Origin: Pseudomonas moorei
GTDB lineage: Bacteria > Pseudomonadota > Gammaproteobacteria > Pseudomonadales > Pseudomonadaceae
Reading direction: 5' to 3'
Length of the DNA: 64,000 nt
Assembly: GCF_008801475.1 (NCBI RefSeq)
Contig: NZ_VZPP01000016.1
Span: 62,001 to 126,000 of the forward strand
Position 1 is the first letter of the stretch, and each line of letters starts with the position of its first letter. A program made the translations under genes and the position numbers. Under the pieces are notes generated by a model. That model searched no databases. It saw only the letters and a list, made by a program, of their open reading frames with translations, and was not told the DNA's origin. Positions 1-8,266 of the stretch are shown piece after piece.

Positions 1-2036
1 TTGCTGCGCTGGGCCTGTTTCAAGTAAGCGCCCAGTTCCCGCGCCGGCAGCGGTTTGCTGTAGTGATAACCCTGACCTTCGTGGCAGCCTTCGGAAATGA
101 TGTAAGCCTCCTGTTCGGCGGTTTCCACGCCTTCGGCAATCACCTGCATGCCCAGGCTCTTGCCTAACTGGATGATGGCGCGAACGATGGTTGCATCGTC
201 GTCGTCATCGAGCAGGTCCTGAACGAAGCTCTTGTCGATCTTGATCTTGTCCAGGGGCAGGCTTTTCAGATAGCTCAGCGATGAATAACCGGTTCCGAAG
301 TCATCGATCGCAATCAGCGCGCCGGAGCGGCGCAGGCTGAGCAAGTGCTGGGCGGCGGTGCTGATGTCTTCCATCAGGCCGGTTTCGGTGACTTCCAGCT
401 CCAGGCTGCGCGGTGGCAGGCGGTACATTTGCAGCAGGTTGTTGACCACCCGCGGCAGCTCGGCGTGGTGCAGTTGCACGGTGGACAGGTTCACCGCCAT
501 ACGCAGCTCGCTGAACCCCTGGTCATGCCAGTCGCGCAGTTGTTTGCAGGCCTGATCCAGCACCCACTCGCCGATGGCGATGATGGTGCCGTTCTGTTCG
601 GCCAGCGGAATGAACAAGTCGGGTGGAACCAGCCCGTGCTCGGGATGCTGCCAGCGAATCAACGCTTCCACGCCCACTACCCGGTGATCGCGATAACTGA
701 TTTGCGGTTGATAGACGAGGTAGAACTGCCCGCGGATGAGGGCGTCGCGCAAGTCTTTCTCCAGTTCGCGACGGCGCCGCATCTCGGTGTCGACGCTGGC
801 GATATAGAACTGATAGCGATTGCGCGAGCGAGTCTTGGCCAGGGTCATGGTCTGCTCGGCCTTTTGCAGCAGTTTCTCGGTGCTGTCGCCATCTTCGGGG
901 AAGAGGGTGATGCCGATGGTGGCGCGCAGGCGGATTTCCTGATGATCAAGGGCAAACGCCGCTTCCAGGTCGTCGAGGATGCTTTGCGCCAGTTCTGCGG
1001 CTTCGTAGGGTTGTTCGATATCGGCCTGGACCAGGGCGAACTGGTCGCCGCCCAGACGGGCCAGGGCGCCGAGGCGACCGCTGTGTCCCCGCAGACGATC
1101 GGCAAGGGCCAGCAGCAACTGGTCGCCGGTCTGGTAGCTGAACTGTTCGTTGATGCCCTTGAAATCATCCAGACCGACGCACAATACGGCGACCCGCCGC
1201 TGTAATTTGCCGGCGTCGACGAGGATCTTGTCCAGTTGCGTTTGCAATTGCTGGCGGTTGGGCAGGCCGGTGAGGAAATCGTACTGGGCCATGCGCAGCA
1301 GGCTGTTTTCCGCCTCGTGGCGCAAGTGGGTGTTGCGCTCAATGGATTCCAGCAACTGGTTGGCGGTATTGATCCAGATACCCAGTTCGTTTTTCTCGTG
1401 GCCTTTGAGCTGCGGGATCTTGTGTTCGCTGGGGCGGTCCGGATTGATTTCGGTCAGGTGCTCGATAATCCGCGACAAGGGTTTGGTCAGCAGCCAGTGA
1501 TAGACCAGGTACAGCACCAGGCCCATCGCCAGGGCGCGCAACACGCCGGAAATGAAGATGATCACCGAACTGACGATGAAACCTTGCCCGTAGGTGGCGG
1601 TGTCGAGGGTGATGCTCAGGTCGCCGTAATACTCGCTGTAGGGGCCGCGACCCACCAGTTGGGTGGTGTAGGTGCGCTCCTTGCCCAGGATCAGATCGGT
1701 CAGCCATCGGCTCCTGGAGTGCTGCAACTCGCGTGATTTTTGCGCGAGCATGGCTTCGTTGGGATGGCCGATGGAGGCCTGGCGCACGGCATCATCCTGA
1801 AACAGTCCCTCGATAACCTGCATGCCCATCTCCCGGTCCAGGCTGTAGACGGCCTGGGTCGAAGGGTCGCGGAACATGTCGAGGATGCGTTGGGCATCGG
1901 CTGCGACGGCCTGGCGTGTTTTATAAGCATCGAAAACGATCTGCGCGCAGCTCAAGACCACGCCGACGATCAATGCCGACAGGAGCACGACCCGGAGCAA
2001 CTTCACCGACAAGCTGTTCTTGAGTTCCAGCTTCAA
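1..2036 (-). CDS. bifA: Cyclic-di-GMP phosphodiesterase BifA (GGDEF-EAL), C-terminus cut by the window edge
   Basis: Inner-membrane enzyme that hydrolyses c-di-GMP and so favours motility over biofilm. The frame reads without a stop for 678 codons to the left edge, so only the last few residues can be missing. A membrane segment near residues 13-33 and another near 152-176 flank a periplasmic part. The GGDEF domain carries the altered motif GGDQF near residue 328, and the EAL domain (from about residue 430) keeps EALIRW, DDFGTGYSSL and EGVET, so it should be an active phosphodiesterase with a non-catalytic GGDEF half. The start is TTG at 2036 with AAGGA seven bases upstream; the nearby ATG runs into a stop. 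I recall that PAO1 bifA (PA4367) also adjoins sodB and has GGDQF, which supports the name. Confidence 0.93.
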   Translation of the reverse strand, partial: MKLELKNSLSVKLLRVVLLSALIVGVVLSCAQIVFDAYKTRQAVAADAQRILDMFRDPSTQAVYSLDREMGMQVIEGLFQDDAVRQASIGHPNEAMLAQKSRELQHSRSRWLTDLILGKERTYTTQLVGRGPYSEYYGDLSITLDTATYGQGFIVSSVIIFISGVLRALAMGLVLYLVYHWLLTKPLSRIIEHLTEINPDRPSEHKIPQLKGHEKNELGIWINTANQLLESIERNTHLRHEAENSLLRMAQYDFLTGLPNRQQLQTQLDKILVDAGKLQRRVAVLCVGLDDFKGINEQFSYQTGDQLLLALADRLRGHSGRLGALARLGGDQFALVQADIEQPYEAAELAQSILDDLEAAFALDHQEIRLRATIGITLFPEDGDSTEKLLQKAEQTMTLAKTRSRNRYQFYIASVDTEMRRRRELEKDLRDALIRGQFYLVYQPQISYRDHRVVGVEALIRWQHPEHGLVPPDLFIPLAEQNGTIIAIGEWVLDQACKQLRDWHDQGFSELRMAVNLSTVQLHHAELPRVVNNLLQMYRLPPRSLELEVTETGLMEDISTAAQHLLSLRRSGALIAIDDFGTGYSSLSYLKSLPLDKIKIDKSFVQDLLDDDDDATIVRAIIQLGKSLGMQVIAEGVETAEQEAYIISEGCHEGQGYHYSKPLPARELGAYLKQAQRS

Positions 2037-2298
2037 AGGGTTATTCCTTGTTCCGTGCGGGTAGCATCAAGTTGCCATGAGTATTGGCAATCCCGCGATG
2101 GCAGTCAAAGGGACAATTTACCTTGCGGGATTTTGCCGGCAGCTTGGCCGAAATGCTGTTGTCTGGAATTTCTGCCCGATTAGTACTGTGTCGGTTGTCG
2201 AGTCCTTCAACTTGAGGGGGGCGTCGAGATATTTCCTTCTTGTTGATGTTAGACGCCTGTGGCGTTGGAGCAAGGGTACAAACGCTGGTTTCTCTGGA

Positions 2299-2350
2299 GG
2301 CGCTGGCTTGCCAGCGAAGGCGGCCCCATCGCTGCCTGGCTCACCTGTGC
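2299..2350. repeat. Single REP-like palindrome
   Basis: CGCTGG-CTTG-CCAGCG hairpin followed by AAGGCGG, the same core as the other Pseudomonas REP elements in this window. It lies between bifA and the sodB terminator. The rest of the 2037-2355 gap shows no gene, only the bifA leader. Confidence 0.6.
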
Positions 2351-2355
2351 CCCAT

Positions 2356-2386
2356 AAAAAAACCCGGCTAAAAAGCCGGGTTTTTT
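2356..2386 (-). terminator. Rho-independent terminator of sodB
   Basis: AACCCGGCT, loop AAAA, AGCCGGGTT, with T-runs on both strands, so it can work in both directions. It ends 16 bases past the sodB stop. Confidence 0.9.
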
Positions 2387-2401
2387 GACTGGGCATCAAG
2401 C

Positions 2402-2998
2402 TTAAGCGGTGAAGGTTTTGCCTTCGAACTGCTCAGCTACGAATTTCCAGTTGACCAGGTTCCAGAACGCTTCGACGTACTTCGGACGCAGGTTGCGGTA
2501 GTCGATGTAGTAAGCGTGTTCCCAGACGTCGCAGGTCAACAGCGGGGTGTCGCCGTTGGTCAGCGGGTTGCCGGCGCCGATGGTGCTGGCCAGGGCCAGG
2601 GAACCGTCAGCCTTTTTCACCAGCCAGCCCCAACCGGAACCGAAGGTGCCGATGGAAGTCTTGCTGAATTCTTCCTTGAACTTGTCGAACGAACCGAAAG
2701 CAGCGTTGATGGCTTCAGCCAGAGCGCCGGTTGGTTGACCGCCGGCGTTTGGTGCCAGGCAGTTCCAGTAGAAAGTGTGGTTCCAGACCTGAGCGGCGTT
2801 GTTGAAGATACCGCCCGAGGAAGACTTGACGATTTCTTCCAGGGTCTTGCCTTCGAACTCGGTGCCTGGCACCAGGTTGTTCAGGTTCACGACGTAGGTG
2901 TTGTGGTGCTTGTCGTGGTGGTATTCCAGAGTTTCCTTGGAAATGTGCGGCTGCAGTGCATCGTGTGCGTAAGGCAGTGGCGGCAATTCGAAAGCCAT
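2402..2998 (-). CDS. sodB: Superoxide dismutase [Fe], SodB
   Basis: Cytoplasmic iron superoxide dismutase of 198 residues that converts superoxide to hydrogen peroxide and oxygen. It begins MAFELPPLPY, as usual for the family. The metal ligands are visible: His in the PHISKETLEYHHDKHH region, His in WNHTFYW, and Asp and His in DVWEHAYYIDY. The start at 2998 is preceded by AGGAG; a longer frame upstream adds 16 residues unlike any SodB. It has its own terminator (2356-2386) and is probably monocistronic. FeSOD genes are often governed by iron, but I did not find a clear Fur box. Confidence 0.97.
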   Translation of the reverse strand: MAFELPPLPYAHDALQPHISKETLEYHHDKHHNTYVVNLNNLVPGTEFEGKTLEEIVKSSSGGIFNNAAQVWNHTFYWNCLAPNAGGQPTGALAEAINAAFGSFDKFKEEFSKTSIGTFGSGWGWLVKKADGSLALASTIGAGNPLTNGDTPLLTCDVWEHAYYIDYRNLRPKYVEAFWNLVNWKFVAEQFEGKTFTA

Positions 2999-3174
2999 GG
3001 TGGATCTCCTAATCAGGTCAGGTGCGGTGAGCGCAAGGCCGATCACGGGCGGCCAGACTAGCGCCGGGGAGTTTGTACTCTTTGCGGCGCAGGTCTCGGA
3101 TCATAGCACCGGGGGTGCGGCATAACCACGCAACAACTGTGTGGAATAGAGGTTCCAGAGCTGTTTGGAATAAA

Positions 3175-3777
3175 TCACCCGGCGGTAATCAGTTGCAGCG
3201 CTACGGCAAACATCATCACGGCCACCAACAGGTCAAGAATGCGCCAGGTACTGGGGCGGGCCAGCCAGGGCGCCAACCATGCCGCGCCGAGCGCCAGGGT
3301 GAAAAACCACAGCAACGAGGCACTGGCCGCCCCCACCACATAGGCGCCGGGCTCTGTCTGCTGGGCGCCGAGGGAGCCGATCAGCAACACGGTATCCAGG
3401 TAGACGTGCGGGTTGAGCAGGGTCACCGCCAGCGCGCTGAGCATGACCGCCCGCAGCGAACGCACGGTCTGGTTTTCACCCTGTTGCAGGCTTTGTTTCG
3501 AGCAGGCCCGGCGCAACGCCTGGCTGCCATACCACACCAGAAACGCCGCGCCACCCCAGCGGGCGACGGCCAGCAAGGTCGGGTTTTGCGCCAGTACCGT
3601 CGCCAGGCCGAAAACCCCGGCGGCCACCAATAATGCGTCGCAGGCCACACAGAGTGCCGCCACCGGCAGGTGGTGTTCCCGACGCAGGCTTTGGGCCAGC
3701 ACAAACGCATTCTGGGTACCGATCGCCATGATCAGTCCGAAGGCCACCAGCAGGCCGTTCACATAGCTTTGCCACAT
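3175..3777 (-). CDS. argO: LysE/ArgO-family amino acid exporter
   Basis: Inner-membrane exporter of 200 residues, with about five or six hydrophobic segments and the family signature AIGTQNAFVL near residues 16-25. LysE/ArgO proteins export arginine or lysine. The start MWQSYVNG has GGAG eight bases upstream; the longer frame overlaps the upstream gene and is unlikely. It follows the ACT protein by only 5 bases, so the two form an operon. Divergent argP 500 bases away is the known activator of argO in E. coli, which supports the arginine-exporter call. Substrate not tested. Confidence 0.85.
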   Translation of the reverse strand: MWQSYVNGLLVAFGLIMAIGTQNAFVLAQSLRREHHLPVAALCVACDALLVAAGVFGLATVLAQNPTLLAVARWGGAAFLVWYGSQALRRACSKQSLQQGENQTVRSLRAVMLSALAVTLLNPHVYLDTVLLIGSLGAQQTEPGAYVVGAASASLLWFFTLALGAAWLAPWLARPSTWRILDLLVAVMMFAVALQLITAG

Positions 3778-3782
3778 AATGA

Positions 3783-4184
3783 TTACTCCGCGTTGGCTGC
3801 CAGATCGCGCAGCACTTGCATGGCGCGTTCGGCATCGGCCTGGCCGACAAACAAATGGTCGTGGTAGTAGCCGGCGATCACGTTGCAACTGATGCCGGCC
3901 TGGCCCAGTGCCGTGGCGAATGCGGCGGTCAGGCCGACGGCTTCGAGGGCTGAATGCACATTGAGGGTGATCCAGGCCGCGACGTAATCGAAAGCGAAAC
4001 CGGCCTGCTCGGCGCGGGAACGTTCGAGAATCACGGTCAGACCTTCCTGCTCACGAAAGCTGCCGATGATGTCCAGGCCTGCCGGCAATTGACCGTCATG
4101 CAAGGTGCAGAACACGTACTCGCCGGCATTGAGTTGCGGGCTCATGCTGCGCAGCAGCGTTGCCAGTGAAGTTTCGCCAGCCAT
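3783..4184 (-). CDS. ACT domain-containing protein
   Basis: Protein of 133 residues with one compact alpha/beta domain of the ACT type, as found in proteins that sense amino acids. No enzyme domain is attached. It is the first gene of a two-gene operon with the argO-type exporter and is divergent from argP, with 96 bases between. A regulatory or ligand-sensing part in arginine/lysine export is plausible from context only. Confidence 0.75.
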   Translation of the reverse strand: MAGETSLATLLRSMSPQLNAGEYVFCTLHDGQLPAGLDIIGSFREQEGLTVILERSRAEQAGFAFDYVAAWITLNVHSALEAVGLTAAFATALGQAGISCNVIAGYYHDHLFVGQADAERAMQVLRDLAANAE

Positions 4185-4280
4185 GGGGATGTTCCTTGTT
4201 CAAGAGTTCTTGCTGGTCATTCTCCGGTCTCAGGCTGTATAAGAAAAACCAATCTTGCTGATCGCTCATTAGGAAAACTG

Positions 4281-5174
4281 ATGTTCGACTATAAATTGCT
4301 TTCGGCTCTGGCCGCCGTGGTCGAGCAGGCCGGGTTCGAGCGCGCCGCCCAGGTGCTGGGGTTGTCGCAATCGGCCATCTCCCAGCGCATCAAATTGCTC
4401 GAAGCGCGAGTGGGTCAACCGGTGCTGGTGCGGGGCACGCCGCCATCGCCGACGGAAATCGGCCGGCGTCTGCTTAACCATGTGCAGCAGGTGCGTTTGC
4501 TTGAGCGCGATTTGCAGAGCCTGGTGCCGGCGCTGGACGAAGAAGGCCTGCCGGAGCGCCTGCGTATCGCCCTCAATGCCGATAGCCTGGCCACTTGGTG
4601 GGCGCAGGCCGTGGGGGATTTTTGCGCGGAGCAACATCTGTTGATGGATCTGGTGGTTGAAGACCAGACCGTGGGCCTCAAACGCATGCGCGCAGGTGAA
4701 GTGGCTGCATGCCTCTGTGCCAGCGAGCGGCCGGTGGCGGGCGCCCGTAGCGTATTGCTGGGGGCGATGCGCTACCGGGCGTTGGCCAGCCCGGCGTTTA
4801 TTGCGCGGCATTTTCCTCAAGGTGTGCGCGCCGATCAGTTGGCTCGAACACCCGCGCTGGTGTTTGGCCCGGATGATTTCCTGCAGCATCGATTCCTGGC
4901 GTCTCTCGGCGTCGATGGTGGATTCGAGCACCATTTATGCCCGTCCTCCGAGGGTTTTATCCGTCTTACCGAAGCGGGCCTCGGCTGGGGGCTGGTGCCC
5001 GAATTGCAGGTTCGTGAACAGCTGGAACGCGGTGTGTTGCTGGAGCTTTTGCCAGATAAACCGATCGACGTGCCGCTGTACTGGCATCATTGGCGCAATG
5101 GCGGTCAATTGCTGGGGCTTCTTACCGATCAATTGGTGCGCGCGTCGAAACAATGGCTGGTGCCCTTGGACTGA
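4281..5174 (+). CDS. argP: LysR-family regulator ArgP (IciA)
   Basis: LysR-type activator of 297 residues. The winged helix-turn-helix lies in residues 1-60 (AAQVLGLSQSAISQRIKLLE), followed by the substrate-binding half. ArgP binds arginine or lysine and activates argO transcription; here it is divergent from the ACT-argO operon, the expected arrangement. ATG with AGGA six bases upstream sets the start. The 96-bp shared intergenic region must hold both promoters and the operator. Confidence 0.92.
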   Translation: MFDYKLLSALAAVVEQAGFERAAQVLGLSQSAISQRIKLLEARVGQPVLVRGTPPSPTEIGRRLLNHVQQVRLLERDLQSLVPALDEEGLPERLRIALNADSLATWWAQAVGDFCAEQHLLMDLVVEDQTVGLKRMRAGEVAACLCASERPVAGARSVLLGAMRYRALASPAFIARHFPQGVRADQLARTPALVFGPDDFLQHRFLASLGVDGGFEHHLCPSSEGFIRLTEAGLGWGLVPELQVREQLERGVLLELLPDKPIDVPLYWHHWRNGGQLLGLLTDQLVRASKQWLVPLD

Positions 5175-5228
5175 CGGGCAGCGTCAAGACCTCTCGCAAT
5201 ACGCAAAACGAAATATTCGGAGCAATAC

Positions 5229-6221
5229 ATGAAGATTCTGGTCACCGGCGCAAGCGGTTTCATCGGCGGGCGTTTTGCGCGTTTCGCCCTGGAGCAGGGC
5301 CTTGATGTGCGGGTCAACGGTCGCCGGGCCGAAGGAGTGGAGCATCTGGTGCGGCGCGGCGCCGAGTTCATCCAGGGCGACTTGAGTGATCCTGAACTGG
5401 CGCGCGACCTGTGTTCCGACGTCGAGGCCGTGGTGCATTGCGCCGGTGCCGTCGGTTTGTGGGGACGTTATCAGGACTTTCACCAAGGCAACGTCCAGGT
5501 CACTGAAAACGTAGTCGAAGCCTGCCTGAAGCAGCGGGTCCGGCGACTGGTGCATTTGTCGTCGCCGTCGATTTATTTCGATGGTCGCGATCACCTGGGG
5601 TTGACCGAAGAACAGGTGCCCAAACGCTTCAAGCATCCTTATGCCGCGACCAAATACCTGGCCGAGCAAAAGGTCTTCGGTGCCCAGGAGTTCGGCCTCG
5701 AAACCCTGGCCCTGCGTCCGCGTTTCGTCACCGGTGCCGGTGACATGAGCATCTTCCCGCGCTTGCTGAACATGCAGCGCAAGGGACGCCTGGCAATTGT
5801 CGGCAACGGCCTGAACAAGGTCGATTTCACCAGCATGCAGAACCTCAATGAAGCGTTGCTCAGCAGTTTGCTGGCCAGTGGTTCGGCCTTGGGCAAGGCC
5901 TACAACATCAGCAACGGAACACCGATTCCATTGTGGGACGTGGTCAATTACGTCATGCGCAAAATGGAAGTCCCACAAGTAACACGCTACCGTTCCTACG
6001 GCCTGGCCTACACCGTCGCCGCACTCAATGAGGGCGTCTGCAAAGTGTGGCCGGGGCGCCCCGAACCGACCTTGTCGCGGCTGGGCATGCAGGTCATGAA
6101 CAAAAATTTCACCCTGGACATCAGTCGCGCCCGGCATTATCTGGACTACGACCCCAAGGTCAGTCTGTGGACGGCGCTGGATGAGTTCTGCGGCTGGTGG
6201 AAGGCCCAGGATATTCGCTGA
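5229..6221 (+). CDS. NAD-dependent epimerase/dehydratase family protein (extended SDR)
   Basis: Extended short-chain dehydrogenase of 330 residues. The N-terminal Rossmann motif TGASGFIG (residues 6-13) binds NAD(P), and YAATK near residues 138-142 is the YxxxK catalytic pair. The sequence resembles the 3-beta-hydroxysteroid dehydrogenase/isomerase-like group more than sugar epimerases, but the substrate cannot be read from it. It follows argP by 54 bases on the same strand with GGAG before the ATG, so co-transcription is possible. Confidence 0.8.
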   Translation: MKILVTGASGFIGGRFARFALEQGLDVRVNGRRAEGVEHLVRRGAEFIQGDLSDPELARDLCSDVEAVVHCAGAVGLWGRYQDFHQGNVQVTENVVEACLKQRVRRLVHLSSPSIYFDGRDHLGLTEEQVPKRFKHPYAATKYLAEQKVFGAQEFGLETLALRPRFVTGAGDMSIFPRLLNMQRKGRLAIVGNGLNKVDFTSMQNLNEALLSSLLASGSALGKAYNISNGTPIPLWDVVNYVMRKMEVPQVTRYRSYGLAYTVAALNEGVCKVWPGRPEPTLSRLGMQVMNKNFTLDISRARHYLDYDPKVSLWTALDEFCGWWKAQDIR

Positions 6222-6327
6222 GCAGCGCGGCACTGAACCGAGCCGGGGGGTGAAGGTCAATCGGTGCGGCAGTGAAGGTTATACTCGCCACATCCAGCTA
6301 TCACCGCGTTTCACAAAGGTTGACTCA

Positions 6328-7203
6328 ATGTCCATGCGTAACGATGCCAATGATGACTTCGACGATGTACCGAGCCTGCGTGCCGACAGCCTCGACGACG
6401 ATGATTTTCCGGTCACCAAGCGTACCTCCGTGCACTCACGGCCCGTGCCGGTAGTGCAGGCCAAAGGCCCGAGCACCGGGCCGTTGTGGGCCTTGGTCGG
6501 GGCTCTGTTCTTTGCCTTCGCGGGGCTGGCCTGGTGGAGCTTTCAACAGATCTCGCTGATGGAGCAGCAACTGGTGGCTACCCAGGAAAGCTTCGCCCGT
6601 ATCAGTGAGGAAGCGGCGGGGCGCTTGCAGGACATTTCCGGCAAGGTCGTCGCCAGTCAGACCAACGTCACCAGCGACAGCGAAGCCCTGAAGCTGCAAA
6701 TCAAACAGCTGGAAAGCAGGCTGCAGGACCAGAGCCAGCAGCAACAAGGCGTGGCCGGGCAAACCTCGGAACTGGACAAGCGCCTGGCGCAGATGACGGC
6801 GCAAACCACCGATCTGGACAAGCGCCTGACGCAAATCACCGCGCAAAGCACTGAGCACCAAGCCGCCAACACGCAGTTGCAGGCCCAGGTCAAAGTGTTG
6901 ATCAGCGACGTGGCCGCACTGAAGAGTGCCCCGGCAGACACGGGAAAATTCGATGCCCAGCTGAAAAGCCTCGGTGCCGACATCACTGCACTGAAGAAGC
7001 AAGGCAATCCGAGCGCTGCCATCGAGCGTCTGGAGCAGGAGATCGTGGTGCTCAAAAGCGAACAGGACAATCGCCCGACGCCGGTTCAAGGCTCGACCAA
7101 CACCGTGGAGTTCGATGCGTTCCGCAGCCAGGTCACTCGCAATATCAATACCCTTCAGGCGCAGATCCAGAACCTGCAGCAGCAACTGCGCGCCCGCCAG
7201 TAA
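6328..7203 (+). CDS. Membrane-anchored coiled-coil protein, ATPase/SMC-like in name only
   Basis: Protein of 291 residues with an acidic N-terminus (about 50 residues, cytoplasmic), one membrane segment at about residues 51-72, and a long coiled coil to the C-terminus. A 14-residue repeat with the core (E/D)LDKRL-Q-TAQ-T is seen near residues 147-178. There is no Walker motif, so names such as chromosome segregation ATPase given to relatives are not supported here. The start at 6328 has AAGG upstream; the longer frame overlaps the previous gene. Function unknown; the topology suggests a periplasmic rod or a divisome/envelope scaffold. Confidence 0.75.
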   Translation: MSMRNDANDDFDDVPSLRADSLDDDDFPVTKRTSVHSRPVPVVQAKGPSTGPLWALVGALFFAFAGLAWWSFQQISLMEQQLVATQESFARISEEAAGRLQDISGKVVASQTNVTSDSEALKLQIKQLESRLQDQSQQQQGVAGQTSELDKRLAQMTAQTTDLDKRLTQITAQSTEHQAANTQLQAQVKVLISDVAALKSAPADTGKFDAQLKSLGADITALKKQGNPSAAIERLEQEIVVLKSEQDNRPTPVQGSTNTVEFDAFRSQVTRNINTLQAQIQNLQQQLRARQ

Positions 7204-7221
7204 TCGCGCGGGCCGGCAGAC

Positions 7222-7267
7222 TTTGTGGCGAGGGAGCTTGCTCCCGCTGGGTGGCGAAGCCGCCCCG
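7222..7267. repeat. REP element
   Basis: TGTGGCGAGGGAGCTTGCTCCCGC followed by a GGCGAAGCCGCC palindrome, in the gap after the coiled-coil gene. Confidence 0.75.
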
Positions 7268-7353
7268 ATCCGTTCACTGCGGATCCTGAATACTCGTGCA
7301 TATCCCCATCGCGTCTACGCTCTTGAAACAGCATCAAGAACGAGGAATGCGCA

Positions 7354-8202
7354 ATGGGGGTTCTGCACAAGTTGGCCTGGCTGGGCAGCATGCTTTTGCT
7401 GTGTCTGGGCCAGGTCCAAGCCGCCGACACAGAAAAGGCTGACAGTCAGGCGGCCATCGCCTTGCTGGAAAAAGCCCTGGCCTATTACCACGAGAATGGC
7501 GACAAGGCCTTCGCGGCGTTCAGCCGACAGGGCGAATTTGTCGATAAGGACCGCTATGTCTTTGTGCTCGACACCAAGGGCGTCATGCTCGCCAGTGGCG
7601 GGCCGTCTTCGGCGCTGATTGGCCGTGATGTCTCTGATGTGCTCGGACCGGATTTGCAGAAAACCTTCAAGGACGCCCTGAAAGTGCCAGAGGGCAATGG
7701 CATTCAACAGGCGGAATACCGCTGGCAGAACTGGGCCGACGGCAAGGTCGAGCGCAAGCATGTGTTCTACCAGCGCGTGGGCCAGCGGATCATTGCGGTC
7801 GGTTACTACTTGCCCCGGGCGTCGGCGGAACAGGCCATGGCCCTGCTGAATAAAGCCGCCGCCGATCTGGCCAAGGACGACAAGGGCACCCTGAAGGCCA
7901 TCAACTCCCTCAAGGGCGGTTATTTGCAGGATGACCTGTATGTGTTTGTGGTCGATCTCAATACCCGGCGTTACGTCGCCCACGGCACCAACCTGCGCTT
8001 GATCAACACCGATTTCAGCAAGATCAACGACCCCGAAGGCAAACCGGTGGGCGAGCCGATTCTGGCATTGATCGCCAGGCAGGATTACGGCGAGTACGAA
8101 TATCGTTGGAAAAATCCGGTGACCGGCAAGGTCGAGGACAAGCACGCCTACCTGAAAAAAGTCGGGCATTTTCTGGTGGCTGTGGGGTATTACAGCCCTT
8201 GA
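7354..8202 (+). CDS. Periplasmic protein with two Cache domains
   Basis: Secreted protein of 282 residues: signal peptide about 1-24 ending VQA|AD, then two related Cache halves. Each half contains (R/L)YVFV-D, EYRW-N, GKVE-KH and VGYY, the ligand-binding fold common in chemoreceptor and kinase sensor domains. No signalling domain follows, so it is a free-standing binding protein that may hand a ligand or signal to a partner. GAGGA lies eight bases before the ATG. Convergent with the MFS gene. Cognate partner unknown. Confidence 0.8.
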   Translation: MGVLHKLAWLGSMLLLCLGQVQAADTEKADSQAAIALLEKALAYYHENGDKAFAAFSRQGEFVDKDRYVFVLDTKGVMLASGGPSSALIGRDVSDVLGPDLQKTFKDALKVPEGNGIQQAEYRWQNWADGKVERKHVFYQRVGQRIIAVGYYLPRASAEQAMALLNKAAADLAKDDKGTLKAINSLKGGYLQDDLYVFVVDLNTRRYVAHGTNLRLINTDFSKINDPEGKPVGEPILALIARQDYGEYEYRWKNPVTGKVEDKHAYLKKVGHFLVAVGYYSP

Positions 8203-8224
8203 GGATGTGGTGTCTGTCAATGAC

Positions 8225-8250
8225 GCCATCGCGAGCTTGCTCGCGATGGC
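8225..8250. repeat. REP hairpin between convergent genes
   Basis: Twelve-bp perfect stem GCCATCGCGAGC / GCTCGCGATGGC with a two-base loop, lying between the ends of the Cache gene and the MFS gene, where it may help to stop transcripts from both sides. Confidence 0.75.
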
Positions 8251-8266
8251 AGGCGACGCGGTCCAA

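Noticed and set aside
345..1736. Long plus-strand ORFs (286 and 166 residues) opposite bifA
   Set aside because: They lie antisense to a gene with full GGDEF/EAL motifs, have unnatural composition and no ribosome site. They are shadows produced by high GC.
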